Shown here one piece after another: positions 1 through 11,465 of a stretch of 27,273 nucleotides of DNA. The notes under the pieces were generated by a model that did not search any database, was not told where the DNA came from, and was given only the letters and a program-made list of their open reading frames with translations. Source of the stretch: JAICUY01 sp038250515 (GTDB lineage: Bacteria; Chloroflexota; Limnocylindria; QHBO01); the NCBI GenBank assembly GCA_038250515.1, contig JBBSCG010000026.1:1-27273 (forward strand), given 5' to 3'. The position numbers and the translations under genes are program-made. The number at the start of each line of letters is the position of its first letter. The first letter of the stretch is position 1.

Positions 1-642
<642 letters not shown>

Positions 643-652
643 TGGAGGAGCC

Positions 653-2197
653 TCAATGCCTGAAGTGTCGCCGGCCGGTGAAGACCATCGCCATGTGGTG
701 ACGATCGGCCACTTCGATTGCCATCTCATCACGAATGCTGCCACCCGGCTGGATGATCGCCGTGACACCGGCCTGCGCAGCGATCTGGATGCCGTCGGGG
801 AAGGGGAAGTAGGCGTCCGAGGCCATGACGGAGAGCGGTGCGCGTTCGCCCGCCTTGCGCAGCGCCACCTCGACGCTGACGACGCGCGACGGCTGGCCGG
901 CGCCCATCCCGATCATGGCGTGCTTCTTGGCGAGCACCACGGCGTTGCTCTTGACGTGCCGCACCGCGCGCCAGGCGAAGAGCAGGTCGGTGAGCTCCTC
1001 CAGGGTCGGACGCCGCTGGGTGACGACCTGCAGCTTGTTGCGATCCTCCTCCAGCGAGTCGACCGTCTGGACCAGGAGGCCGCCGCCGATCCGCTTGAAG
1101 TCGAAGTTGCCGATCCCCAGGTCGGGGCTCTCGTTCTCGTCGGGCGGCACCTCGACGATCTCGAAGCCGCGTTTGGTGCGCAGGATGTCGAGCGCCTCCT
1201 GCGTGTAGCCTGGCGCCACGATGGCCTCGAAGAAGCCCGGCCGGATGGCTCGGGCGGTCGCCTCGTCCACCACCCGGTTTGCACCGATGATGCCGCCGTA
1301 CGCGCTGACGCTGTCGCCTTCCAGGGCAAGCCGGAACGCCTCGGCCAGATCCACCACGCTCGCCAGGCCGCAGGGATTGCCGTGCTTGACGATGGTGACC
1401 GTGGGCGTCTTGAAGTTGCTGGCGATCGCCCAGGCCGCATCCAGGTCGAGCAGGTTGTTGAAGCTCAGATCCTTGCCGGCGATCTGCCGCGCGCTCGAGA
1501 TCGAGCTGCCGCGCTGGCCGGGATCGGCGTAGAAAGCGCCAAGCTGGTGCGGGTTCTCGCCGTATCGCAGGTCTGCCTTCTTTTCGACGACCAGGGTGAG
1601 CCGATTCGGAAACAGCGTCCCCGCCTGCTGGTTCAGGTAGCCCGCGATGTGCGCGTCATACGCGGCCGTCAGCGCAAACGCCTCGGCCGCCAGCTTCTGG
1701 CGTGTCTCGGGGCTGACCGCTTTGAGCGCCTTCACATCTCGCAGGACCGATGCGTACTGCGTCGGACTGGACACCGCGGCCACGCCCGGGAAGTTCTTGG
1801 CGGCCGCACGAAGGAGGGCGACTCCGCCGATGTCGACCTGATCGAGCGCCTGGTCCAGGGTGGTGTCGTTGTCGCTCACCGTCTCCGCGAAGGGATACAG
1901 GTTCACGACCACCATGTCGATTTGCTCGATCCCATGCTCGGCGAGCTGCGCCAGGTGGTCCGGCTGGTCTCGGCGTGCCAGCAGGCCCGCGAAAATGTTC
2001 GGGTGGAGCGTTTTCACCCGTCCGTCCAGGATCTCCTGGGTCTCGGTGAGGTCCGACACGGGGTGAGTGTCGACCCCGTTCTCGGTGAGGAAGGTGCGCG
2101 TGCCGTCGGTGGCGTAGCAATCGACGCCGGCCTCTGCCAGGCCGCGGGCGAGCTCCACGATGCCTTCGCGGTCCGAAACGGAGAGCAGGGCGCGCAA
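653..2197 (-). CDS. purH: Bifunctional AICAR transformylase / IMP cyclohydrolase
   Basis: Catalyses the last two steps of de novo purine synthesis: formylation of AICAR by 10-formyl-THF, then closure to IMP. The 514 residues are close to the usual length. The N-terminal MGS-like cyclohydrolase domain (about 1-190) has the RVKTLHP motif. The transformylase domain carries KHGNPCG, with catalytic Lys271-His272 (equivalent to human 266-267). The protein ends in the conserved TGRRHFRH. The start is a TTG at 2197, chosen because AGAGG lies 8 nt upstream and the protein begins in register with the family (RALLSVSDREGI). A TATAAT box lies about 70 nt upstream. glpX follows after 10 nt. The residue after HP in RVKTLHP is Asn where Lys or Ala is usual; I attach no function to that. 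Confidence 0.97.
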   Translation of the reverse strand: MRALLSVSDREGIVELARGLAEAGVDCYATDGTRTFLTENGVDTHPVSDLTETQEILDGRVKTLHPNIFAGLLARRDQPDHLAQLAEHGIEQIDMVVVNLYPFAETVSDNDTTLDQALDQVDIGGVALLRAAAKNFPGVAAVSSPTQYASVLRDVKALKAVSPETRQKLAAEAFALTAAYDAHIAGYLNQQAGTLFPNRLTLVVEKKADLRYGENPHQLGAFYADPGQRGSSISSARQIAGKDLSFNNLLDLDAAWAIASNFKTPTVTIVKHGNPCGLASVVDLAEAFRLALEGDSVSAYGGIIGANRVVDEATARAIRPGFFEAIVAPGYTQEALDILRTKRGFEIVEVPPDENESPDLGIGNFDFKRIGGGLLVQTVDSLEEDRNKLQVVTQRRPTLEELTDLLFAWRAVRHVKSNAVVLAKKHAMIGMGAGQPSRVVSVEVALRKAGERAPLSVMASDAYFPFPDGIQIAAQAGVTAIIQPGGSIRDEMAIEVADRHHMAMVFTGRRHFRH

Positions 2198-2266
2198 TCG
2201 ACGACCTCTTTGCTGCTGGTCTGGCGGGTGGGTGGCGGACGCTTCGTGGGCGCGACCGGCGCCCCG

Positions 2267-2272
2267 ATTATA
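2267..2272 (-). promoter_or_regulatory. Candidate purH -10 element TATAAT
   Basis: A perfect TATAAT on the minus strand, followed by CGG, lies 70 nt before the purH TTG start. This leaves room for a leader containing the AGAGG ribosome-binding site. No good -35 hexamer is seen at 16-18 nt. It lies within 20 nt of the opposing TATACT box of the divergent gene at 2301, so the two promoters overlap back to back. Confidence 0.55.
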
Positions 2273-2285
2273 CCGGTGCGAAGGC

Positions 2286-2291
2286 TATACT
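2286..2291 (+). promoter_or_regulatory. TATACT(CGG) -10 box of a probable leaderless gene
   Basis: TATACTCGG begins here and the ATG at 2301 follows only 9 nt after the hexamer. Initiation 6-9 nt downstream of a -10 element would put the mRNA 5' end at or within a few bases of the start codon, so no Shine-Dalgarno site can exist. The same nine-base word precedes the genes starting at 12758 (minus), 13756 and 23725. Confidence 0.6.
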
Positions 2292-2300
2292 CGGCGCTCC

Positions 2301-2717
2301 ATGGGCATCCTATTCGACGCTGTCACGCCGCTCAACTTCCCGAACTTCTTCACGCTGCTGTGGGTCGGGTCTCTGGTGCTGCTCGTCGGCGCGGTGCTGG
2401 TCTACAACGCCGCACAGCGCCGATACCGTCGATACTCGGCCATCCTGGCGCTGCACGAGTGGGTCTTCTGGGCGATCGTGGTGACGTGGGGCGTCGTGCC
2501 GCTGCTGGTCATCATCCACGTGCCGCTGCTCCTGATCCTGCTGATCGTGCTGCCGGGAATGGCCGTCGCTGCGTGGGCCACGTTCGTGAAGTTCCCACCG
2601 ATCATCGCCGAGGCCAACGACGAGATTCGCCGCCGCCGCTTCGTGCCGCCGCCTCGTCGCGCGGAGCGTGAGCGGGCCAAGCCGACTCCTGCCGGCCGCC
2701 GCCGCAAACATCGTTAG
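2301..2717 (+). CDS. Small membrane protein with basic C-terminal tail, unknown function
   Basis: I do not recognise a family. The 138-residue product has three predicted hydrophobic segments (about residues 16-36, 53-72 and 73-95), the last two nearly continuous. These are followed by a strongly basic, Arg/Lys-rich cytoplasmic tail from about residue 108 to the end (RRRR, PPPRRAERER, GRRRKHR). The reading frame is open upstream to 2160, but that part reads antisense through the purH start. The ATG at 2301 is preferred because it sits directly behind the TATACTCGG promoter word. Its 3' end converges on clpB with 27 nt between the stops. The basic tail suggests binding to nucleic acid or acidic lipid at the membrane, which is inference only. 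Confidence 0.7.
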   Translation: MGILFDAVTPLNFPNFFTLLWVGSLVLLVGAVLVYNAAQRRYRRYSAILALHEWVFWAIVVTWGVVPLLVIIHVPLLLILLIVLPGMAVAAWATFVKFPPIIAEANDEIRRRRFVPPPRRAERERAKPTPAGRRRKHR

Positions 2718-2744
2718 CTCGGTTGGGTGGCACAAGCGGCCGTG

Positions 2745-5387
<2,643 letters not shown>

Positions 5388-5391
5388 CGGT

Positions 5392-6387
5392 CTAGTGGGC
5401 CTTCTCGCGAGGATCCGGCTGCGGGTGTGCTTCAACGAACTTGGCGAAATCCTGCCGCGCCTCGTCGTCGAGCTTGGGGAGCACGACCCGTACGCGCACC
5501 AGCAGGTCGCCTTTCTCGCGCGGCTTCCCGCGCCTCGGCAGTCCGCGGCCGGCGACGTGGATCTCCTGCCCGTTTTGCGTATTCGGCCGGATGCGCAGCT
5601 TCACCGAACCATTGAACGTCGCCACGCGCGCCTCACCGCCGAGCAGCGCCTCGGAAAGCGAGATCGGCAGCTCGGTGGTGAGATTGGCGCCGTCCCGCTC
5701 GAAGCGAGGATCTGGTTTCACGTGAACGGTGATCACCAGGTCGCCGCCATCGACCGCGCCACTGAGCCGGACCTTGGAGCCGTCCGTCACGCCGGCCGGA
5801 ATCTTGACCTGGAGCCGCCTGCCACCGACGTCCACCAGTCGTTCCGCGCCGCTCGCAACTTCGGCGAGGCTCACCTCGGCGGTCGCCTGTGCTGCGGTCG
5901 TGGTCCGACGACTGCGACCCCTGTTGCCCGCGAGGTCAGAGAGGTCGACGTACTCGAAGCCGCCGTCACCGCCACGCGTGCCGAATGGGCTGCCGCCCGC
6001 CGAACCGCCGCCGCCGAAGAACGTGCTGAAGAAGTCGCTGAACCCACCGCCGATGTCCTCGGGACTGACCCGCTGCTGGGTCCAGCGCGTGCCGCCCGGC
6101 GCGCCGCCGAAGCCGGCCCAGTCGCTCGCGCTGCGGCCGCTGAAGTCGCCGGCCTGTTGGTAGGCGTTCCAGTTGGAGCCCAGCTCGTCGTAGCGCTTGC
6201 GCTTCTCAGGATCAGTGAGCACCGCCTGGGCCTCGTTGGCTTCCTTGAAGCGGCGCTCCGCTTCCTTATCGCCAGGATTGCGGTCGGGATGGAGCTCGCG
6301 TGCCAGGCGGCGGTAGGCCTTTTTGATGTCGGCCTTGCTCGCGGTCTTGAGCACGCCAAGGATCTGGTAGTAGTCCTTGTAGTCCAT
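5392..6387 (-). CDS. cbpA: DnaJ-family co-chaperone without zinc finger (CbpA type)
   Basis: J-domain protein that delivers substrates to DnaK and stimulates its ATPase. The J domain fills residues 1-70, with the invariant HPD at 33-35. It is followed by a Gly/Phe-rich linker (about 75-145) and two C-terminal substrate-binding beta domains (about 165-320, including RLQVKIPAGV and GRGLPRRGKPREKGDLLV). The CxxCxGxG zinc repeats of true DnaJ are absent, which makes this a class II protein. The ATG at 6387 is chosen because MDYKDYY is the family start; in-frame GTG and TTG codons at 6393 and 6396 would add only two or three residues. It lies between lon (84-nt gap) and clpB (4-nt gap). No dnaK or grpE is present in the window. 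Confidence 0.93.
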   Translation of the reverse strand: MDYKDYYQILGVLKTASKADIKKAYRRLARELHPDRNPGDKEAERRFKEANEAQAVLTDPEKRKRYDELGSNWNAYQQAGDFSGRSASDWAGFGGAPGGTRWTQQRVSPEDIGGGFSDFFSTFFGGGGSAGGSPFGTRGGDGGFEYVDLSDLAGNRGRSRRTTTAAQATAEVSLAEVASGAERLVDVGGRRLQVKIPAGVTDGSKVRLSGAVDGGDLVITVHVKPDPRFERDGANLTTELPISLSEALLGGEARVATFNGSVKLRIRPNTQNGQEIHVAGRGLPRRGKPREKGDLLVRVRVVLPKLDDEARQDFAKFVEAHPQPDPREKAH

Positions 6388-6424
6388 CGTCACCAATCCG
6401 CTTCGTGCTGTGGTGTCCTCGCAC

Positions 6425-6441
6425 GATGCATGGCGTGCATC
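6425..6441. other. Intercistronic stem-loop between lon and cbpA
   Basis: GATGCA and TGCATC form a perfect 6-bp stem around a 5-nt loop in the 84-nt gap between the lon stop and the cbpA start. A second GATGCA copy follows at 6443. There is no U-tract, so this is not a convincing terminator. It could act as an mRNA processing or stability element, but nothing in the sequence proves that. Confidence 0.3.
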
Positions 6442-6471
6442 AGATGCAGACGCCTGAGCGAGCCACGCCGC

Positions 6472-8994
6472 CTAGGCGGGATGGCCGGCCGGCGGCTGGT
6501 CGCCGTCCTTCGGTTTTCCCTGCTTGGCCGGGACCGGGACCTCGTCGTTGGACCGGGGCCGTCGGCCGCCGCGACGCACCGCGGTCTTCTGGCGCTGCGC
6601 GCGTTCGGCCTTCATGCGCGCCGCCGAGCGAGGCGCATCGATGAGCGCCTCGCGCAGCACGTCGTCCATGGTCTCGACCGGCACGATGCGCAGCTGCTGC
6701 CGCACATCCTCCGGTATTTCGACCAGGTCGCGCTCGTTGCGCTTCGGGATGAGCACGGTGCTCACGCCTGCCAGGTGCGCCGCCAGCAGCTTCGACTTCA
6801 GGCCGCCGATCGGCAGCACGCGGCCGCGCAGCGTGATCTCACCGGTCATCGCCAGGTCGCGCCGCACTGGCTTGCCGGTGAGCAGGCTGGCCACGGCCGT
6901 CGCCATGGTCACGCCAGCGCTCGGCCCATCCTTGGGCGTCGCCCCCGCCGGAACGTGGATGTGCAGCGTCTGCTTCTCGAAGATCGACGGATCGAGCCCC
7001 AACTGCGCCGTGCGTGAGCGCACGTAGCTCAGCCCGGCACGCGCCGACTCCTTCATCACATCGCCCAACTGGCCGGTCAGGATGAAGTCGTCCTTGCCCT
7101 CCATCTTGGTCGCCTCGACCTGGACGATGTCGCCGCCCGCATCCGAGACCACCAGTCCGGTGGCCATGCCGATCTCGTCTTCGGTCTCAAGCTCGCCATA
7201 GTCGAAGCGTGCCGGTCCGAGGTAGTCCTCGAGCTGATCGGCCTCGACGGTGACCTTGACCGATGCGTCATCGGCCACCCGGCGAGCGACCTTGCGGGCC
7301 ACGTTGGCCAGCTCGCGCTCCAGGTTGCGGACACCCGCCTCCTTGGTGAACGCCTGGATCAGGCGCACCAGCGCCGGCTCGCTCAGCACCAGCTGCCCAT
7401 CGTTCAGGCCGTGGTTCTCGAGCACCTTTGGCAGCAGGAACCTCTGCGCGATGCGCAGCTTCTCGAGCTGCGTGTAACCCGGCAGCTGGATCATCTCCAT
7501 CCGGTCGCGAAGGGCCGGCGGGATGGTGTCGAGCATGTTGGCGGTGGCAATGAAGAGGACGCGCGACAGGTCGAACGGCACCTCCAGGTAGTTGTCCTGG
7601 AAGGAGAAGTTCTGCTCTGGATCGAGCACCTCCAGCAGGGCCGATGACGGGTCGCCGCGGAAGTCCATGCCGACTTTGTCGATCTCGTCGAGCATGAACA
7701 CCGGGTTGGCGCTGCCGGCCGTCTTGATGCTCTGGATGACGCGCCCCGGCAGTGCGCCGATGTAGGTGCGCCGATGTCCACGGATCTCGGCCTCGTCGTG
7801 GATACCGCCCAGGCTCATGCGCACGAACTTGCGGCCCATGGCCCTGGCGATGCTGCGTCCCAGCGAGGTCTTGCCCACGCCGGGCGGTCCCACGAAGAGC
7901 AGGATCGGCGAGCGGATCTTCTCGGCGAGCTTGCGAACCGCCATGTATTCGACGATCCGCTCCTTCGGCTTCTCGAGGCCGTAGTGGTCGTCGTTGAGGA
8001 CCTGCTCGGCATCGGCCAGGTTGAGATTGTCATCGGTCTGGACACCCCATGGCAGGCTGACCAGCCAGTCGACGTAGGTGCGAATCACGCCCTGCTCCGG
8101 GCTCGCGCTCGGGATGCGGGACAAGCGGTCGACCTCCTTGAGGGCCTTCTCCTTGACCTCGGCGGGCATCTCCGACTTCTCGACGCCCTCGCGCAGCTCG
8201 TTGGCCTCGGCGACGGCCGGGTCGTCCTCGCCGAGCTCCTTCTGGATGGCCTTCATCTGCTCGCGCAGGATGTACTCGCGCTGGGTCTTGTCCATCTCGG
8301 ACTTGACCTCGCTCTGGATGCGTCCCTTGAGCTCGAGCACCTCGATCTGCTTGGCCAGGAAGCCGCCCACCTTGCGCAGCCGCTCGGCGACGTCGATCGT
8401 CTCGAGCAGGTCCTGGCGCAGCTCGGTGTCCATGTCCGGGCTGTAGGCGACCATGTCGGCCAGCAGTCCGCCGTCGGTGATGTTGCGCGCGGCGACCGCG
8501 ACCTCCGGCGGCACGCTGGCGCCGCTCGACACGTACGACTCGATCTGGGCCTGCACCGATGCCATCAGCGCCTCGACCTCGAGGCTCTTCTCGGTCTCGT
8601 CCTCGATGAGCTGGACGCGCGCCTCGAGGTGCGGCTCGGCCTGCAGCACGTCGAGCAGCCGGATGCGGCGCTGGCCCTGCACGATGGCGCGGATGGTGCC
8701 GTCCTGGAGGCGGATGACCTGTGCGATCTTGGCCAGGGTACCGATCGGGTACAGCTCGTCGATGCTGTCGACCTCTTCGGTGTCCGCGCTGCGCTGTGTG
8801 ATGAGCGCGACCGGCTGATTGTTGCGGACCGCGCGATCAAGCGCCTTGACGCTGCGCTCGCGGCCGACCTGCAGCGGCACGATCATCTCGGGGAAGATGA
8901 CGGTGTCGCGCAGCGCGACCAGCGGCAGGACCTGGATCTGCTCGACCTCGACCTCGTCTTCGTTGTTGTTCTCGTCGCGGATCTCGGATGCCAC
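6472..8994 (-). CDS. lon: ATP-dependent serine protease Lon
   Basis: AAA+ protease that degrades misfolded and regulatory proteins. The 840 residues show the LON substrate-binding domain (about 20-215, beginning LPLVALRDTVIFP), a coiled region, the AAA domain with Walker A GPPGVGKT at 369-376 and Walker B FMLDEIDK, and the protease domain. The catalytic Ser692 lies in PKDGPSAGVTM. The catalytic Lys is most likely 735 in GGLKSK, the same 43-residue spacing as in E. coli Lon. The C-terminus carries an extra basic tail (RQKTAVRRGGRRPRSND and beyond). The start is GTG at 8994, 6 nt after the hspR stop, with only a weak AAAGA upstream, consistent with coupled translation. It is the second gene of the heat-shock operon. 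Confidence 0.97.
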   Translation of the reverse strand: MASEIRDENNNEDEVEVEQIQVLPLVALRDTVIFPEMIVPLQVGRERSVKALDRAVRNNQPVALITQRSADTEEVDSIDELYPIGTLAKIAQVIRLQDGTIRAIVQGQRRIRLLDVLQAEPHLEARVQLIEDETEKSLEVEALMASVQAQIESYVSSGASVPPEVAVAARNITDGGLLADMVAYSPDMDTELRQDLLETIDVAERLRKVGGFLAKQIEVLELKGRIQSEVKSEMDKTQREYILREQMKAIQKELGEDDPAVAEANELREGVEKSEMPAEVKEKALKEVDRLSRIPSASPEQGVIRTYVDWLVSLPWGVQTDDNLNLADAEQVLNDDHYGLEKPKERIVEYMAVRKLAEKIRSPILLFVGPPGVGKTSLGRSIARAMGRKFVRMSLGGIHDEAEIRGHRRTYIGALPGRVIQSIKTAGSANPVFMLDEIDKVGMDFRGDPSSALLEVLDPEQNFSFQDNYLEVPFDLSRVLFIATANMLDTIPPALRDRMEMIQLPGYTQLEKLRIAQRFLLPKVLENHGLNDGQLVLSEPALVRLIQAFTKEAGVRNLERELANVARKVARRVADDASVKVTVEADQLEDYLGPARFDYGELETEDEIGMATGLVVSDAGGDIVQVEATKMEGKDDFILTGQLGDVMKESARAGLSYVRSRTAQLGLDPSIFEKQTLHIHVPAGATPKDGPSAGVTMATAVASLLTGKPVRRDLAMTGEITLRGRVLPIGGLKSKLLAAHLAGVSTVLIPKRNERDLVEIPEDVRQQLRIVPVETMDDVLREALIDAPRSAARMKAERAQRQKTAVRRGGRRPRSNDEVPVPAKQGKPKDGDQPPAGHPA

Positions 8995-9000
8995 TCTTTG

Positions 9001-9399
9001 TCACATGTCCCTTCGGTCGGGGTCGTCACCGGTGAAGGCGCCTTCCTCGACGAATCGCTCGACATCGCCGGCATCGAACAGGTCGTAGACGCGGATCTTG
9101 CCCAGCGCCTCGAGCTGCAGGATGACTTTGACGCCCGCCAGGTTCACCCCCTGGCGGCGGGTCAGGAAGCGGATGATACGCACCCGCCGAATGTCGGCCT
9201 CTGAGTAGAGGCGCAGGTTGTTACGTCGTTGTGGACAGAGGAGGCCCTCCTCCTCGTAGATTCGCAGCGTGCGCGGGTGCACGCTCGCGAGCTCCGCGGC
9301 AATGCTGATGAAGTATCGCGGCCGCTCCATTGACCGGCGGGTCGTCACCGCTTCCCGCCCGTGCTGGTGCAGGTCGCGTGCTTCGGCCTTGTCGGTCAT
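9001..9399 (-). CDS. hspR: MerR-family heat-shock repressor HspR
   Basis: DNA-binding repressor of chaperone genes. The 132-residue protein has a MerR winged helix from about residue 29 (YFISIAAELASVHPRTLRIYEEEGLL) followed by RLYSEADIRRVRIIRFL and the GVNLAGVKVILQLE segment typical of HspR. The C-terminus is short, with no effector-binding domain and no metal-binding Cys cluster. The ATG at 9399 has a strong AAGGAGG three nt upstream; the N-terminal 25 residues before the HTH are poorly conserved in the family. It heads the operon with lon, cbpA and clpB and lies just downstream of a strong promoter overlapped by a HAIR-like inverted repeat. Autoregulation is therefore likely, which is known for HspR in actinobacteria and inferred here. 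Confidence 0.93.
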   Translation of the reverse strand: MTDKAEARDLHQHGREAVTTRRSMERPRYFISIAAELASVHPRTLRIYEEEGLLCPQRRNNLRLYSEADIRRVRIIRFLTRRQGVNLAGVKVILQLEALGKIRVYDLFDAGDVERFVEEGAFTGDDPDRRDM

Positions 9400-9438
9400 C
9401 GGCCTCCTTCGATCGGTCGTTGCTAAGGGTGCCGCGTG

Positions 9439-9467
9439 ACCATAAACCCTGACAACGACGCTGTCAA
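9439..9467 (-). promoter_or_regulatory. Promoter of the hspR-lon-cbpA-clpB operon
   Basis: On the minus strand, a perfect -35 TTGACA (9467-9462), a 17-bp spacer and a -10 TATGGT (9444-9439) form the best housekeeping-type promoter in the window. Transcription would begin near 9432, leaving a leader of about 33 nt with the AAGGAGG ribosome-binding site of hspR. Confidence 0.8.
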
Positions 9468-9468
9468 G
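9448..9468. promoter_or_regulatory. HspR operator (HAIR-like inverted repeat)
   Basis: On the minus strand, CTTGACA, seven bases, then TGTCAGG form an inverted repeat. The known HAIR consensus is CTTGAGT-N7-ACTCAAG. The outer CTTGA half, the TCA of the other half and the exact 7-bp spacing are kept. The inner bases differ but remain complementary (CA/TG). It overlaps the -35 hexamer, so binding would block RNA polymerase. A second, imperfect pair (CTGAGT and ACTC, 10 bp apart) lies just upstream at about 9466-9486. Confidence 0.65.
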
Positions 9469-9483
9469 AGTTCTACCACCGAC

Positions 9484-10284
9484 TCAGCGCTGGGCGGAGG
9501 TGATCCGCCAGTGACGGGCGCCCAGCTCCAGGCCCAACGGTCCCTGCACCGGGATCGCCGCGAGCTCCAGGCGGAGCACCCCGCCGCGCGTCACGGGCGC
9601 GAGCTCGGTGCCGCTGAAGAACCACAGCACGCGGGTGGGTCGCTGCACGTACTCGACCGACTCGGCAATGGCCGACGCAGCGGTATCGGTCTCGGAGGTG
9701 ATACGGACACGTACGTCATGCAGCAGGTTTGCGGGGGTCGTAGCGCAATCGCTGTTGAGCTCGCCGGCACGACATTGCGCGGCGAGGTCAGCCAGCGCAG
9801 AGCTCGCGACCGCCGACAGCCCGGACGGGTCGGCCGCCAGACCAGCCTTCCAGCCCGTCGAGCCCGATGCGAGCTCCGGCCATTCGGTCACGAAGCGGTC
9901 CAGCACGGCACCCGGCGAAGCGCCATCGGCGCCGATCAGCCAGAAGCCGGTGCCCCAGGCAAGCAGCGGCAGCGTTAGCCAGGCGATGGCGGCCGCCGAC
10001 GAGCCGCGCGGCGTCGGTGGTCGGGCGGCCTGCATGCCCTCCGCGCGGCGGTACGCTCGCACCGCCTGGTAAACCCACACACCGATGAAGGCGGTGCCCA
10101 GCAGGAAGGGAACGAGGTACCACGTCGTATCGGCGAAGGCGATGAGGCTGGAGACGACCAGGCCGATGCCGATGAGCTCGGCCGCCAGCCAGGCGAGGCC
10201 GGCGGCTCGGTCACCGAGGGCGCGATCGCCGAGCCCCCATGCCAGGACCGACAGGCGCAGTACGCGGCCGGGGCGATCGCTCAC
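9484..10284 (-). CDS. Membrane protein with extracytoplasmic C-terminal domain, unknown function
   Basis: No family recognised. The 266-residue product has three predicted membrane helices (about 28-50, 55-77 and 97-117). A roughly 150-residue soluble domain follows, which by topology should face outside. It contains two Cys (in AAQCRAG and NSDCATT) 10 residues apart that could form a disulphide. The GTG start at 10284 overlaps the TGA of the upstream TrkA gene by 4 bp (GTGA), so translation is probably coupled. It is the last gene of the usp-trkA-trkA cluster. A role connected with ion transport or envelope stress is inferred from position only. No transport domain is visible, and it is not TrkH/KtrB because the P-loop repeats are missing. 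Confidence 0.7.
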   Translation of the reverse strand: MSDRPGRVLRLSVLAWGLGDRALGDRAAGLAWLAAELIGIGLVVSSLIAFADTTWYLVPFLLGTAFIGVWVYQAVRAYRRAEGMQAARPPTPRGSSAAAIAWLTLPLLAWGTGFWLIGADGASPGAVLDRFVTEWPELASGSTGWKAGLAADPSGLSAVASSALADLAAQCRAGELNSDCATTPANLLHDVRVRITSETDTAASAIAESVEYVQRPTRVLWFFSGTELAPVTRGGVLRLELAAIPVQGPLGLELGARHWRITSAQR

Positions 10285-10940
10285 TCGCCGATGAGCAGGG
10301 AGCGCAGCTCACCCTCGCGCTCGGCGGAGGTCACCGCCAGGAGCTTATCGCCGGGGCGCAGACGGGTCTCGGGACGGTGCGGGATGGCGTGCTCGTCGCG
10401 GATGAGCACCGCCAGGCTGCTGCCGGCGGGAAGCTCGATGTCACGCAGCTCTTTGCCGATCACCGGCGAGTCCTCGGTGAGGTGCGCCTCCACGATCTGG
10501 AGCTCGCCGCCCTCGAGGTCGGCCAGATGCAGCAGGTCGTGGACCGGGATCTCATGCTCGATGACGCCGAGGATGGTTCGTGTCGGGCTGACGGTGTCAT
10601 CGATCGCCAACTGCCGGAAGAGCTTTTCGTGCTTCGGATTGTTGACGCGCGCGATGGCCCGCGGAACGTTGAAGCGCATCTTGGCGACCTGGCACGCCGC
10701 GAGGTTGACGGCGTCGTCGCCGCTCACGGCCGCGACGACATCCGCGCGGGCCATGCCTGCCTCTGCCTGGTAGCGCCCCTCGCAGCCGTCGTTGGGCACC
10801 ACGATGCTCCCCAGCTCGTCGGCGATCTCGCGCGCCCGATGCGGATCCTCCTCGATGATCACCACCTCGTGCCCGGCTGCCAGCAGCTCACGCGTGAGGT
10901 AGAAGCCGACCGTTCCGCCGCCGATGACCACGACATACAT
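10281..10940 (-). CDS. trkA: TrkA-type K+ uptake regulator with RCK N and C domains
   Basis: Cytosolic NAD(H)/nucleotide-binding gating subunit of Trk/Ktr-type potassium transporters. The 219 residues give one complete unit: a TrkA-N Rossmann domain (1 to about 130) with GGGTVGFYL at 7-15 and an acidic end of beta-2 (IIEEDP), then a TrkA-C domain (about 140-219, including DSPVIGKELRDIELP and RPGDKLLAVTS). The length fits KtrA-like single-unit proteins rather than the duplicated E. coli TrkA. The ATG at 10940 lies 3 nt after the stop of a second TrkA-N gene. No membrane subunit (TrkH/KtrB) lies in this window, so the partner is elsewhere or outside it. Which nucleotide is bound cannot be read from the sequence. 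Confidence 0.88.
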   Translation of the reverse strand: MYVVVIGGGTVGFYLTRELLAAGHEVVIIEEDPHRAREIADELGSIVVPNDGCEGRYQAEAGMARADVVAAVSGDDAVNLAACQVAKMRFNVPRAIARVNNPKHEKLFRQLAIDDTVSPTRTILGVIEHEIPVHDLLHLADLEGGELQIVEAHLTEDSPVIGKELRDIELPAGSSLAVLIRDEHAIPHRPETRLRPGDKLLAVTSAEREGELRSLLIGE

Positions 10941-10943
10941 CGG

Positions 10944-11465
10944 TCAGGAATCCTCCTCGTCGACCTGGATGGCGGCTGCCGCCTCTTCGTGGGCGAGCGA
11001 GCCGGGAGTCGGAGCGCCGCGCAGGGGCTCCGCGGTGGGCTGCTCGACGAACTCGGTGGCGCCCGGTCCGTCGACCGCCGCGGTCACCAGCGCGTCCGAC
11101 AGCATGACGGTGCGACAGATCGTCTCGAGTCCGAGCGCTCGGTACGTTGCGGCGCGCAGCGGGTCATTGATCTTGGCGATCACGCGCGGGATGCCGAAGG
11201 TGTGCTTGCCGAGCTGCGTGGCGAGTGCGTTGCGGTTGTCGCCCTGGGTGAGCGCCATGAGCAGATCGCACATCTCCGCGCCGGCACCCCGCAGTACGTC
11301 CTCGTCCGTTCCGGTGCCGCGCACCGTGACGCCACCGAACGAGGAGGGCAGGCGCGTGAAGGCGCGCGGATCCTCGTCGACCACGGTCACGTGCTCGCCG
11401 CGCCGGTCCAGCTCGGCAGCCGTTCGCGCGCCCACTCGGCCGCAGCCGATGATCATGACCCTCAT
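10944..11465 (-). CDS. TrkA-N domain protein, RCK_C domain not recognisable
   Basis: Second RCK-type protein of the cluster, 173 residues. The Rossmann domain is clear: MIIGCGRVGARTAAEL at the start, TVVDEDP at the end of beta-2, and RVIAKINDP. After about residue 130 there is no TrkA-C domain, only a low-complexity tail ending in AAAAIQVDEEDS. The ATG at 11465 overlaps the usp stop as ATGA. A longer reading upstream, to 11561, runs through usp in another frame and is rejected. The probable role is to pair with the full TrkA encoded directly downstream, one subunit supplying only the N domain; this is inference. Two adjacent unequal trkA genes are known in several Gram-positive and Chloroflexota-like genomes. 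Confidence 0.82.
   Translation of the reverse strand: MRVMIIGCGRVGARTAAELDRRGEHVTVVDEDPRAFTRLPSSFGGVTVRGTGTDEDVLRGAGAEMCDLLMALTQGDNRNALATQLGKHTFGIPRVIAKINDPLRAATYRALGLETICRTVMLSDALVTAAVDGPGATEFVEQPTAEPLRGAPTPGSLAHEEAAAAIQVDEEDS

Noticed and set aside
7774..9204. 476-codon plus-strand frame antisense to lon and hspR
   Set aside because: Leu/Asp/Val-rich mirror of the lon coding strand; no protein family signs.
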